DNA of 47,379 nucleotides, from assembly GCF_905372525.1 (NCBI RefSeq), contig NZ_CAJPPN010000016.1, positions 1 through 47,379 on the forward strand, given 5' to 3'. The notes beneath the pieces are model-generated. The model was not told the DNA's origin, did not search any database, and saw only the letters and a program-made list of their open reading frames with translations. This document shows positions 1 through 8,046 of this stretch, in pieces. Both the position numbers and the translations under genes were made by a program. How positions within the stretch are numbered: the stretch's first letter is position 1; the number at the start of each line of letters is the position of its first letter. This DNA comes from an uncultured Porphyromonas sp. GTDB taxonomy: Bacteria > Bacteroidota > Bacteroidia > Bacteroidales > Porphyromonadaceae.

Positions 1-220
1 CGCGTGTACACAACTGTATACCCACGTGTACACAACAGTATACACGCGTGTACACTACCTCGCTCTAAGTATATCCTTTGTAGGGCTCCCTTGTGTGTCT
101 GTTTCTTGGGGATAATACCTAGGATCTTTAGTGATGGGCTAAGGCTCCCTGGGATATGAAATAATACCCCCGAAGATCCAAAGGCAGGAGTGTACGAGCG
201 AGATCATGTGTCGGCCCTGG
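1..220 (+). repeat. MITE-like element, copy A (5' end cut by window edge)
   Basis: The window opens inside a palindromic unit. Two and a half 18-bp palindromes of the form GTRTACACGYGTGTAYAC are seen (1-11, 16-33, 38-55), separated by the 4-bp spacers AACT and AACA. A 165-bp trailer follows and ends in TCGGCCCTGG at 220. The distance from the last palindrome to the end (165 bp) is the same as in the complete copy at 27114-27467, and the trailer is nearly identical to it. No gene is supported here. The left end and left target duplication lie outside the window. Confidence 0.85.
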
Positions 221-261
221 TCTTCGCAGTGGTTGACGTGGGGGCTTAGGGTGATTTAGGT

Positions 262-269
262 TATCTTTG
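262..269 (+). promoter_or_regulatory. Bacteroidota -7 promoter element
   Basis: TATCTTTG matches the TAnnTTTG -7 consensus of the Bacteroidota primary sigma factor. No clear TTG lies about 20 bp upstream. Transcription would begin near 276 and serve the hydrolase gene at 350 and perhaps ruvB behind it. The element lies just outside the repeat that ends at 220. Confidence 0.55.
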
Positions 270-349
270 CATTAGGGACTTGGGGGGACTAACCAATAGC
301 TTAATCCCAAAGAAGCCCTCAGAAGCAGAGCCAATAATGCATTGTTAGT

Positions 350-1402
350 ATGAGACTAGACCTAAGACATAGCCTAGGGAGGATACTCATCCTCCTATTA
401 CTCCCTCTAGTGGGAGGGGAGTCCTTCGCCCAGTGGAGGGCCGATAGCCTGAAGGGATATGAGCAACGGACGCTGGAGCTGAAGCCCGACTATTCAGGAA
501 CCGTCGTAGCGACCCTCGTCCATCGTATCGCTACGGGGACTAGACATCGTGCGGTGCTGTATGTGCATGGATACAACGACTATTTCTTCCAAAAGGAGCT
601 TGGAGATAGTATCGTACACCACGGCTACTCCTTCTACGCCCTTGATCTGAGGAAGTATGGTCGCTCTCTCAGGGAGGGACAGGATGCCTTCGAGGCAAGG
701 GATATGACCGAGTACCAGGAGGAGCTCTCTGCAGCCCTTCACTTCATACGCTCCACAGAGGGACACTCGGAGATTTATATCCTAGCGCATTCCACGGGAG
801 GGCTTATCACCTCACTCTATCTCCACGATACGGGCAACAAGGATGGGGTGCGTGGACTGATCTTGAATAGTCCTTTCTTTGACTTCAACTTTTCCCCCAC
901 TCAGGAACGCTTTATCGTCCCCCTACTGAGTAGCTCGGCCTCCCTGATGCCCAACAAGGTGGTGTCCGGGGTGTCCAAGGAGCCAGAGATGTATGCGCAG
1001 ACGCTACTGAAGGCTCATCATGGGCGATGGGACTACAATCCGAACTGGAAGAAGAGTCACGGGCACCCGATCAAACTCTCCTGGATGAGAGCTATACGGG
1101 AGGGACAGAAGCGACTGCAGAAGGGGCTAGATCTGCGTCTCCCCATCCTACTGATGACCTCAGATAGGAGCATCCGTCCTGAGAAGACTTGGCGCCCAGA
1201 GTACAACGAGGCAGACCTCGTGCTGGATGTCTCCGACATGTGGCGTTATGGGGTGCTACTAGGCCCGAACGTGCATGGACAGAGTATACACAAGGGGCAG
1301 CACGACCTCTTCCTATCCAGCGACCCTCAGGCCTATGATATGGCCTATCGGGTACTCTTCGAGTTCCTCGATCAGTGCTCAACTGCTCCCTCCACACACT
1401 AG
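350..1402 (+). CDS. Secreted alpha/beta hydrolase (serine aminopeptidase S33 / lysophospholipase-like)
   Basis: A 350-residue protein with an N-terminal signal sequence (hydrophobic residues 12-27, then SFAQ). The alpha/beta hydrolase fold is shown by the oxyanion-hole segment HGYNDY (73-78), the nucleophile elbow AHSTGG with Ser148, a plausible Asp272 in TSDRS and His318 in KGQHD. The layout matches monoglyceride-lipase/S33-type serine hydrolases, so it probably cleaves an ester or peptide substrate in the periplasm. The substrate cannot be told from sequence. The gene ends 8 bp before ruvB and may be co-transcribed with it. The start at 350 gives a normal signal peptide. Confidence 0.85.
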   Translation: MRLDLRHSLGRILILLLLPLVGGESFAQWRADSLKGYEQRTLELKPDYSGTVVATLVHRIATGTRHRAVLYVHGYNDYFFQKELGDSIVHHGYSFYALDLRKYGRSLREGQDAFEARDMTEYQEELSAALHFIRSTEGHSEIYILAHSTGGLITSLYLHDTGNKDGVRGLILNSPFFDFNFSPTQERFIVPLLSSSASLMPNKVVSGVSKEPEMYAQTLLKAHHGRWDYNPNWKKSHGHPIKLSWMRAIREGQKRLQKGLDLRLPILLMTSDRSIRPEKTWRPEYNEADLVLDVSDMWRYGVLLGPNVHGQSIHKGQHDLFLSSDPQAYDMAYRVLFEFLDQCSTAPSTH

Positions 1403-1410
1403 ACGAATAC

Positions 1411-2454
1411 ATGGCAGAGACCTTCGATATACGTAAGCAGGCACGGTATGCCGAGGAGGAGCAGGAGGTAGACCGAGCTCTCCGCCCGATATCCTTCGAT
1501 AGCTTCTCTGGGCAAGATAAGGCTGTCGGTAACCTCAAGATCTTCGTCGAGGCGGCGAAGATGCGCTCGGATGCCCTAGATCACGTCCTCCTCTATGGCC
1601 CTCCGGGACTAGGGAAGACGACCCTCTCGCATATCGTAGCAGCAGAGCTCGGGGTGGGGATCAAGATTACCTCTGGCCCCGTGCTCGACAAGCCCGGGGA
1701 TCTAGCGGGGCTACTCACCTCGCTGGAGCCTAATGATGTCCTCTTCATCGATGAGATCCATCGCCTTAGTCCCATTGTAGAGGAGTATCTCTACTCTGCG
1801 ATGGAAGACTATCGGATCGACATCATGCTAGACAAGGGTCCTTCGGCTCGCTCAATACAGATCGACCTTAATCCCTTCACCCTCATCGGTGCTACGACCC
1901 GTAGTGGTCTCCTGACCGCACCACTGAGGGCTCGCTTCGGGATTAACCTCCATCTCGAGTACTATGATGTGGAGACCCTTGCGGGGATCGTACATCGCTC
2001 GGCGAGCATCCTCGAGGTGCCCTGCGATAGTTCGGCTGCCGCAGAGATTGCCTCTCGTAGCCGAGGGACACCCCGTATTGCCAATGCCCTGCTGAGACGT
2101 GTACGAGACTTTGCGCAGGTCAAGGGTAATGGACGTATCGACCGAGAGATCGCTTGCTTCGCACTAGAGGCTCTGAATATAGACCGATATGGTCTGGACT
2201 ATATCGATAATAAGCTCCTCGGGGTGATTATCGATAAATTCTCGGGTGGCCCTGTCGGGCTCACGACTATAGCCACTGCGCTAGGAGAGGATGCAGGTAC
2301 CGTAGAGGAGGTCTATGAACCCTATCTGATCAAGGAGGGCTTCCTGAAGCGTACCCCCCGAGGCCGAGAGGCTACGGAGCTAGCCTATAGTCACCTAGGG
2401 CGTGTGCCACGAGTGCGTCCAGCAGGTGGATTCTTCGATGATGATAGCTACTAG
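1411..2454 (+). CDS. ruvB: Holliday junction branch migration ATPase RuvB
   Basis: This AAA+ motor drives RuvA-bound Holliday junctions during recombinational repair in the cytoplasm. In the 347-residue form, Walker A GPPGLGKT is at 63-70, Walker B LFIDEIH at 111-117, the sensor ATTRSG near 161-166, and the arginine-finger region PLRARFG near 171-177. A C-terminal winged-helix domain ends in a Gly/Arg-rich tail. The reading frame extends upstream to 1375, but the ATG at 1411 gives the family-typical N terminus and avoids overlap with the hydrolase. Length is usual for RuvB. A flippase gene follows after 12 bp. Confidence 0.97.
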   Translation: MAETFDIRKQARYAEEEQEVDRALRPISFDSFSGQDKAVGNLKIFVEAAKMRSDALDHVLLYGPPGLGKTTLSHIVAAELGVGIKITSGPVLDKPGDLAGLLTSLEPNDVLFIDEIHRLSPIVEEYLYSAMEDYRIDIMLDKGPSARSIQIDLNPFTLIGATTRSGLLTAPLRARFGINLHLEYYDVETLAGIVHRSASILEVPCDSSAAAEIASRSRGTPRIANALLRRVRDFAQVKGNGRIDREIACFALEALNIDRYGLDYIDNKLLGVIIDKFSGGPVGLTTIATALGEDAGTVEEVYEPYLIKEGFLKRTPRGREATELAYSHLGRVPRVRPAGGFFDDDSY

Positions 2455-2466
2455 AGACGTCGAGAT

Positions 2467-3984
2467 ATGAGTAGTAGCACACTGCAGTCCTTGATCAAGG
2501 ATACGGCGATCTATGGACTAAGTAGTATGTTCGGGCGGTTCCTCAACTGGCTGCTGACCTTCGTCTACGTGAAGGTGATGGTGCCCGAGGAGTTTGGGGT
2601 GATGACGAACCTCTATGCTTGGACGGCGATCCTAATGATCCTGCTGACCTATGGGATGGAGACGACCTTCTTCCGCTTTGCAAATAAGCACGAGCGACCC
2701 GAGGATGTCTACACGACGACGCTCTATGCGCTGGGGGGTAGCTCACTCCTCTTTGTGCTCATTGGTTTAGCCGTGCTTAGCCCGCTGACTGAGGCACTAC
2801 ACGTAGCAGGCCAGAGTAGGCTCATCGTCTATCTGCTGATTATCGTCGCTAGTGATGCCTTCATGGCCATTCCACTAGGATATCTGAGGTATGAGCAGAG
2901 ACCATGGAGGTTCTTCGCTGTACGTATGAGCTTTGTGCTTGTGACTATTGCGCTGACGCTCTTTGCCTTCTATGTGTTGCCCTGGTTGGGGCAGGTCTTT
3001 CCCTCGTTCCTTGGAGACTTTCGTCCGAGGGAGCAGGCTCTTGACTATATCTTTGGAATAAACCTCATCGGGAACGTAATCCAGTTCGTACTCTTACTGC
3101 CTACACTACGCCATGCTAGGGGAAGGCTGGATATGGGGCTACTAAGGGAGATGCTGAGCTATGCCTTCCCGATACTGCTCCTAGGTCTGGCAGGTAACTT
3201 CAATAATCAAGCGGACAAGATCCTTTTCCCGATGCTCTTCGATGACGCACGCTATGCTCATACACAGCTCGGGATCTATGGAGCTTGCTACAAGCTCGCC
3301 GTGGTGATGGTGCTCTTTACGCAGGCTTTCCGATATGCCTACGATCCCTTTATCTTCGCAGAGAAGAAGAAGGATGATGCCTCAGCACGTAGGGCTTACT
3401 CGTCAGCGATGACGTACTATGTACTCTTCACACTCTTCATATTCCTCGCAGTGGTGAGCTATATGGATGTGCTGAAGCTCCTCATTCGTCCAGCCTACTA
3501 TCCGGGTCTGAGTGTCGTACCGTGGATCATGGCGGGGCAGCTGATGTTCGGTGTGTACTTTAACCTCTCCCTCTGGTACAAGGTCACAGATCGTACCTAT
3601 TGGGGCGGGATACTCTCTGTGCTAGGCTGTGCACTGACGGTGCTGATCATCGTAGTCCTAGCCCCTAGATATGGCTTCATGGCATGTGCTTGGGCTTCAG
3701 TAATCGCCAATGGCGGGGTGATGCTCTTCTCTTACTTCCTCGGACAGAAGTATTATCCCGTAGACTACGAGCTAAGAAAGCTCGGAGGCTATATCCTGCT
3801 GACGAGCCTCTGCTACGGGCTAGAGTGGGGGATAGGATGTGTGCTAGAGGGATCGCCTCTACTGCAGATGGCGTCGAATACGATGGTCTTAGTGGCCTTT
3901 TCCCTTGTGATCCTACGCCGTGAAGTCCCAAGAGAGAGTATAGACCAGCTAAGGATGAAGCTTGGACGAATACTACATCGCTAG
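2467..3984 (+). CDS. Polysaccharide flippase, Wzx/MATE-like (MOP superfamily)
   Basis: A 505-residue, highly hydrophobic protein with about 12-14 predicted membrane segments spread along its length. It starts with a short amphipathic region and an early AIYGLSSMFGRFLNW segment typical of the polysaccharide biosynthesis flippase family. Such proteins move lipid-linked oligosaccharides across the inner membrane for O-antigen, capsule or related glycans. No glycosyltransferase genes are nearby, so the substrate is unknown. It lies 12 bp after ruvB and is probably in the same transcript. The ATG at 2467 is the only reasonable start. Confidence 0.88.
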   Translation: MSSSTLQSLIKDTAIYGLSSMFGRFLNWLLTFVYVKVMVPEEFGVMTNLYAWTAILMILLTYGMETTFFRFANKHERPEDVYTTTLYALGGSSLLFVLIGLAVLSPLTEALHVAGQSRLIVYLLIIVASDAFMAIPLGYLRYEQRPWRFFAVRMSFVLVTIALTLFAFYVLPWLGQVFPSFLGDFRPREQALDYIFGINLIGNVIQFVLLLPTLRHARGRLDMGLLREMLSYAFPILLLGLAGNFNNQADKILFPMLFDDARYAHTQLGIYGACYKLAVVMVLFTQAFRYAYDPFIFAEKKKDDASARRAYSSAMTYYVLFTLFIFLAVVSYMDVLKLLIRPAYYPGLSVVPWIMAGQLMFGVYFNLSLWYKVTDRTYWGGILSVLGCALTVLIIVVLAPRYGFMACAWASVIANGGVMLFSYFLGQKYYPVDYELRKLGGYILLTSLCYGLEWGIGCVLEGSPLLQMASNTMVLVAFSLVILRREVPRESIDQLRMKLGRILHR

Positions 3985-4088
3985 GGGGAAGGGGTGATCT
4001 AGGTACTTCCTAGTACATACTAGGGGGTACTTCCTTAGAATTACCAAAGAATATACCCACTACTAGGTATTAGTGTGTACTTTTTTCT

Positions 4089-4096
4089 TATCTTTG
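4089..4096 (+). promoter_or_regulatory. Promoter -7 element of small RNA 1
   Basis: TATCTTTG matches the Bacteroidota -7 consensus exactly and follows a T-rich run. No open reading frame of note follows before the terminator at 4243-4283, so this promoter appears to drive an untranslated RNA. Confidence 0.6.
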
Positions 4097-4102
4097 CAGT
4101 AC

Positions 4103-4292
4103 GAAACAATACCTCCATTGCCCTCCCACTCGGAGAGGTGAGGAGAGACTACTATTTCTTGTCTCTGTCTCTACAGCAGTGAGGCTTAGGATAGCCTAAG
4201 ATCGGAGCAGTAGGAGATGCTTGACAAGCTCTTAAACGGTAGAAGCCTGACCCGTACACGAGATGTGTACATTGGTCGGGCTTCATTTATTT
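4103..4292 (+). ncRNA. Putative structured small RNA of about 190 nt (6S-like architecture)
   Basis: This stretch lies between an exact TAnnTTTG promoter and a strong terminator hairpin and has no convincing reading frame. It can fold as a rod. Segments 4113-4116, 4117-4121 and 4124-4126 pair with 4213-4216, 4207-4211 and 4204-4206. Inside, 4127-4130 can pair with 4178-4181, and GAGAC (4145-4149) pairs with GTCTC (4161-4165). A small separate hairpin CTTAGG/CCTAAG (4185-4200) sits on the 3' side. A long interrupted hairpin with a 3'-side mini-hairpin recalls 6S RNA, but this is only an architectural resemblance and no family match could be tested. It might instead be an unrelated regulatory RNA. 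Confidence 0.5.
4243..4283 (+). terminator. Rho-independent terminator of small RNA 1
   Basis: A long imperfect stem: AAGCCTGACC...GTACAC (4243-4259) pairs with GTGTAC...GGTCGGGCTT (4265-4283). It is followed by the T-rich tail CATTTATTTTAT. Confidence 0.75.
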
Positions 4293-4384
4293 TATCGATT
4301 GACAGACCTCTTTTGCTGATGCAAAGGAAGTGACGAAGCTAAAGCTAAGGACAAACTTACACACCGCATACCTTAGACAAGGAG

Positions 4385-4425
4385 AAGCCCCCACACCCAT
4401 CCTAGCGTAGGAGAGTGTGGGGGCT
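4385..4425 (-). terminator. Terminator of the hemerythrin/LuxR operon
   Basis: AGCCCCCACAC (4385-4395) pairs with GTGTGGGGGCT (4415-4425), an 11-bp perfect stem with a further TCCTA/TAGGA pairing in the loop. It lies 26 bp beyond the stop of the minus-strand regulator. The minus strand continues TCTCCTTG, only weakly T-rich. Confidence 0.7.
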
Positions 4426-4450
4426 CTGTGATGAGGCTGATGAGGGGTAG

Positions 4451-5062
4451 CTACAGATCCTGCTTGATATCCTCGAGTTCTACGAGCTTGTTCATGATTG
4501 CATAGATGGTCAGGCCGCTAGGACTATGTATCTGTAGTTTCTTGGAGATGTTGCGCCGGTGGGTGATGACGGTGTGAGTGGAGAGGTAGAGCTGTCCAGC
4601 GATCTCCTTATTGGTCATCCCCTTGACGACACAGATGATGATCTCCCGCTCCCGTGGAGTGAGGCTCTGCGAGTCGGTCGTCGTGCTTGAGGCAGAGCTC
4701 TCGTTTTGTAGGAGCTGATCGATCGTTTCGGAGATCTGCAGGGCTGTATCAGATAGGCTAATGACCCCATCAAACTCCTTGAGGAACATCGAGTCATAGG
4801 GACTATAGCAAAGGGCTAGGAGCTTGGTCTCGTAGGGGAGGTTCGGTAGGTATAGCCGCGGGTTCGACCCTGTGAGTAGGGGATTGATGATGAAGATGTC
4901 AGCGGAGATTACGCTGGCGACGTCCTGCCACTCCTTCCTGTTATCGTCCAGTAGGTTGATGATCTGAGCCTTGTAGTGGAGTAGCTTACGGAGCTGTGTC
5001 TCTAGGCCGGAGCGCACGATAGAGGTGGGCTCAGCGACAGCGATCTTTATCGGGGTGACCAT
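4451..5062 (-). CDS. LuxR/NarL-type transcription regulator with degenerate receiver
   Basis: 203 residues. The C-terminal half is a clear LuxR-type helix-turn-helix (about 133-195; TPREREI..., then GMTNKEIAGQLYLS and the recognition-helix region THTVITHRRN). The N-terminal half has the length and pattern of a response-regulator receiver, but the strand that normally ends in the phosphorylated Asp reads ADIFIINP, with Asn60 at that place. It therefore probably works without Asp phosphorylation. It sits 36 bp downstream of a hemerythrin-like gene on the same strand, which suggests regulation linked to oxygen, nitric oxide or iron. No sensor kinase is nearby. Confidence 0.85.
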   Translation of the reverse strand: MVTPIKIAVAEPTSIVRSGLETQLRKLLHYKAQIINLLDDNRKEWQDVASVISADIFIINPLLTGSNPRLYLPNLPYETKLLALCYSPYDSMFLKEFDGVISLSDTALQISETIDQLLQNESSASSTTTDSQSLTPREREIIICVVKGMTNKEIAGQLYLSTHTVITHRRNISKKLQIHSPSGLTIYAIMNKLVELEDIKQDL

Positions 5063-5098
5063 ATAAGTGAGCGATAGGATATGGTGGCGAGCCAGAGG

Positions 5099-5818
5099 TT
5101 ATTTGGTCTTGCTCTCTAGGTACTGTATGTAGGGAGTGAAGATGGAGTCCTCGATGTAGTTGTGGGCTGCTAGGTCTATCTCTACGCTGAAGATGTCGTG
5201 TAGGACAGCTGTGAGCTCGTAGCCACTAGGCGCCGTATAGTACTTGATCAGGAGGTTCTTGAGCTCTGTGATCTTGAGCTCGATCTGATCGTGGCGCTTA
5301 CTGAAGATACCTATATTATAATGGCCGTCTCGCTCTCCAGAGGCTAGGCGACGTGCGTAGGGGAAGACGGTACGATCCTCATAGTTCATATGTTTGTGTA
5401 CCTCCTCTACGTATTCGTCGAAGAAGCGGCGGATCACGTAGGCAAGCTCCTGTGGACAGTTGGAGATAGCAGATAGAAGCCTCTGACGGATCAAGGGTAG
5501 GCGGAAGTCGAGGAAGTAGGCATGTGAGTTCAGCAGGTAGGTAATCAAGCTATCCAAGTGTATTGAGGCGATCTGCTCCGAGGTCGGCTCGTACCCCTCG
5601 AGGATCGAGCTATTGACTAGGAGAAGTAGCGTGTGTGTATCCACCCCATGTTCCTTGCAGAGTAGGCCGATACTCTTATCTCCGAAGCCCAAGGGGATCC
5701 CGAAGCGTGTGATGATGAGTAGGGCTGGGGCGCTCCCAGTGATGAGGTCGCTCATCTTGGAGCGAGCAGTAACAGGAGCGGAGAAGGCTTGTCCCAGGAG
5801 ATGTCTATACGAGTTCAT
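5099..5818 (-). CDS. Hemerythrin-like di-iron protein (RIC/ScdA/YtfE-related)
   Basis: 239 residues. Residues about 22-75 resemble the N-terminal ScdA-type domain but lack its usual CC motif, with only Cys54 present. The C-terminal part (about 90-235) is a four-helix hemerythrin-like domain with candidate iron ligands His99, His141/His143, Glu147, His176, Glu180, His219 and Glu223 in the expected helix positions. Family members repair iron-sulfur centres or respond to nitric oxide or oxygen. It is the first gene of a two-gene operon with the LuxR-type regulator, with its own promoter at 5876-5906. Exact function is inferred. Confidence 0.82.
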   Translation of the reverse strand: MNSYRHLLGQAFSAPVTARSKMSDLITGSAPALLIITRFGIPLGFGDKSIGLLCKEHGVDTHTLLLLVNSSILEGYEPTSEQIASIHLDSLITYLLNSHAYFLDFRLPLIRQRLLSAISNCPQELAYVIRRFFDEYVEEVHKHMNYEDRTVFPYARRLASGERDGHYNIGIFSKRHDQIELKITELKNLLIKYYTAPSGYELTAVLHDIFSVEIDLAAHNYIEDSIFTPYIQYLESKTK

Positions 5819-5875
5819 TTGCCGAGATAGGATGATTGAATGAGTTTGTAGGAGACCTTTATGAGATCCTCGTTA

Positions 5876-5906
5876 CAAAGGTAGAGCTTAATACCTCCTT
5901 ACACAA
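5876..5906 (-). promoter_or_regulatory. Promoter of the hemerythrin/LuxR operon
   Basis: On the minus strand TACCTTTG (5883 to 5876) is preceded by TTG (5906 to 5904) at a spacing of 20 bp, the canonical Bacteroidota arrangement. The leader to the ATG at 5818 is about 50 nt. Confidence 0.7.
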
Positions 5907-5954
5907 TCCACCATATTAGGTAGGTAAATGCTAAATAATCATGATATGTAGGTA

Positions 5955-5985
5955 TTGTCGATGCTCTATCATTGGTCTACCTTTG
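5955..5985 (+). promoter_or_regulatory. Promoter of small RNA 2
   Basis: TTG (5955-5957), a 20-bp spacer and TACCTTTG (5978-5985) form a textbook Bacteroidota promoter. It is divergent from the hemerythrin operon promoter about 50 bp away. Confidence 0.7.
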
Positions 5986-5991
5986 CAATGT

Positions 5992-6095
5992 GAGAGTGAT
6001 ACAGCTTTTGTTAGCACAGCTCTTGTAAATAGTAAACCGTTTAAGTGATAAATCGAAGACATGGCTACCTCGGGAGAGGTGGCCATGCTTATTTC
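5992..6095 (+). ncRNA. Putative small RNA of about 100 nt
   Basis: Between a canonical promoter and a 12-bp terminator hairpin lie about 70 nt with no ATG-started reading frame of any length. The segment contains the self-complementary AAACCGTTT. It is transcribed away from the hemerythrin/LuxR operon, so it could be a base-pairing regulator or belong to that stress circuit. It resembles no RNA family I recognise. Confidence 0.5.
6060..6087 (+). terminator. Rho-independent terminator of small RNA 2
   Basis: CATGGCTACCTC (6060-6071), loop GGGA, then GAGGTGGCCATG (6076-6087): 12 pairs with one G-T. It is followed by CTTATTTC. Confidence 0.75.
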
Positions 6096-6156
6096 TACAT
6101 CCTACAGCGCTACACACTGCAGGATAGCTTCCCTACTCATCCCTACCATATCCTAC

Positions 6157-7038
6157 TTACTCCTCTAGCCACATTCTGTACTCTTGGGGGAGGGCTGGCA
6201 TAGCTCCTCGCTGTGTACAGACGAAGGCTGCGACCTGAGTAGAGAAGCGAATAGCATCGGGACGTGATCTACCTGCCAGTAGTGCTGAGACGTAGGCCGC
6301 CGTAAAGGAGTCGCCTGCCCCTACGGTGTCGATGACGGTCACCTCCTTAGATGGATGGTAGTTACTTCCCCCTGCTGTATAGATATTACACCCATAGGCA
6401 CCGCGAGTCAAGATGACGGAGTCTAGGGCAAAGAGCTCAAGGACTTGGTGGCAGACAGCCTCTATGGATCCCTCGAGCTTCAATAGCTGTGCTACGGTAG
6501 ATACCTCCTCATCATTGAGCTTGAGCATAGTGGCATGCTCTAGGGAGTCACGTATGAGTGCCTCAGTGTAGTAGTTGAGTCTGAGGTTGATGTCAAAGAC
6601 CTTGATGCTCTCGGCCGGCATAGCAGCTAGGAAGCGGTGTATGGTGCTAGCGGTCTCCTCTGACCTCTGGGCAAGTGACCCGAAGCAGACGGCATCTGTG
6701 CGGCGGGCGAGTTGCTCTAGCTCCTGTGTGAACGTGATGTGATCCCATGCGACATTCTCTTGTATGTCGTAGCTCCCACTGCCTGTCTCTGCTAGGGTAA
6801 CGAGTACCTTGCCCGTTGGGAAGCTCACCTCCTGGAGGATATGTTGTAGTCCTTTGTTGGCGAGTTCTCTCTTGACCTCCTCTCCTAGTGGGTCTTTGCC
6901 AATAGCGCTGACAGCATAGGCTTCATGTCCTAGTTGCATACAGTGGTAGGCGAAGTTGGCAGGTGCTCCTCCGAGCGCCTTACGGTCTGGGAAGATGTCC
7001 CAGAGGATCTCTCCGATCCCGACGATTGTCTTCTTCAT
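6157..7038 (-). CDS. PfkB-family carbohydrate kinase (fructokinase-like)
   Basis: 293 residues of the ribokinase/PfkB family, which transfers phosphate from ATP to a sugar. The N terminus GEILWDIFPD with LGGAPANFAYH (about 22-32) is the pattern of bacterial fructokinases. The C-terminal signature DTVGAGDSFTAAY has the GAGD anion hole at 240-243, with Asp243 as catalytic base. Fructose is the best guess for the substrate, giving fructose 6-phosphate for glycolysis. It lies 30 bp behind a membrane protein gene on the same strand and may be the last gene of a three-gene transcript with the YtxH gene. Confidence 0.9.
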   Translation of the reverse strand: MKKTIVGIGEILWDIFPDRKALGGAPANFAYHCMQLGHEAYAVSAIGKDPLGEEVKRELANKGLQHILQEVSFPTGKVLVTLAETGSGSYDIQENVAWDHITFTQELEQLARRTDAVCFGSLAQRSEETASTIHRFLAAMPAESIKVFDINLRLNYYTEALIRDSLEHATMLKLNDEEVSTVAQLLKLEGSIEAVCHQVLELFALDSVILTRGAYGCNIYTAGGSNYHPSKEVTVIDTVGAGDSFTAAYVSALLAGRSRPDAIRFSTQVAAFVCTQRGAMPALPQEYRMWLEE

Positions 7039-7068
7039 ATCTCTATTATAGTTCGTAGTCTGATATCG

Positions 7069-7947
7069 TTATCTCCTCCTCTTCGGACTCTTCTTGAGGA
7101 AGAGGCCGAGTAAGCCACTCTGTAGCTTCCCTAGTATAATTGCCGTCAGGGTAGGGCGGATGAAGTCCCATGCCATACGTACATAGGGGAGGTATCTCTG
7201 ATAGCCCTCAGTCGGGGAGGGCGTGGATGAGGTATGATTGCTCTGATAGCGATGACGTCTAGTACGCGGGGACTGATGCTTAGGGCTAATATACTGGAGG
7301 GCTCTTCCTAGGATGGGGATGTCGGATATGTAGCCAAGCGTCTCCTGTCTTAGTCGCTGGGAGAGTATCTCGGGGTAGTGGTTCTTGATATAGATGGTAT
7401 CACGTAGGACTACACCTGCTGCTCGGTCTATGTCAAGCATGGTCTCGTTGTGTGCATACTGGAGAGTCGTATAGGGTCGCTCTCTGTCGGGTTCTTTGGC
7501 GAAGGTCTGGTAGGGTACCCGATTGACGTATGGGATACCAGCGATCTTGTGGTTAAGCTGGAGCGTAGCTCTCAGCGTACGTCGTGCGACGTAGGCACGT
7601 ATGGAGCGTGCTACTAAGGCACGTATACACAGGAAGAGTAGGCTCAGTACGGCATACCCGCATGCAAGGTATAGGAACCCAATAGCTGGCGAACTCTCGC
7701 TCCAGTTAGCTAGGGCAAAGCCTAGTGCGATGTTGAGGAAGAGTAGGAGGTTGAATAGCAGGAAGCCTAGGATGCACCAGGTGACGACAGCGGAGAGCCC
7801 TCGTCCCACCATTGTGCCGAGGGAGAGGACGGAATAGTCAATGCTTCGGCGAGAGAGGATCGTTAGGTGCCTCAGCAGATCCTGAGGAGTGTGGTTGTCG
7901 GTAGATTGCTGTCTCATTATTCTAGTATATTCGTCCGTGTCATCCAT
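7069..7947 (-). CDS. Membrane protein, phage-holin-family-like N terminus, unknown function
   Basis: 293 residues from the ATG at 7947. The frame opens at a GTG at 7977, and an ATG at 7917 is also possible. Two long hydrophobic segments (about 52-80 and 88-112) are followed by a basic stretch, a soluble middle, a Ser/Thr/Pro/Arg-rich linker and a C-terminal hydrophobic stretch near 270-285. The two-helix N terminus next to a YtxH gene resembles the holin-superfamily membrane protein plus YtxH pairing common in Bacteroidota, which is not phage-derived. Function is unknown. It lies 30 bp upstream of the PfkB kinase gene. Confidence 0.72.
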   Translation of the reverse strand: MDDTDEYTRIMRQQSTDNHTPQDLLRHLTILSRRSIDYSVLSLGTMVGRGLSAVVTWCILGFLLFNLLLFLNIALGFALANWSESSPAIGFLYLACGYAVLSLLFLCIRALVARSIRAYVARRTLRATLQLNHKIAGIPYVNRVPYQTFAKEPDRERPYTTLQYAHNETMLDIDRAAGVVLRDTIYIKNHYPEILSQRLRQETLGYISDIPILGRALQYISPKHQSPRTRRHRYQSNHTSSTPSPTEGYQRYLPYVRMAWDFIRPTLTAIILGKLQSGLLGLFLKKSPKRRR

Positions 7948-8046
7948 CAAAGCAAGAGAAGGAACACACGCACCCACTCCTTGTCCAAGAGCTGATGCCT
8001 ACGTGTGTTCCTCTCCTTGCATATCCCTTGGGGGCGGGATATTGCG

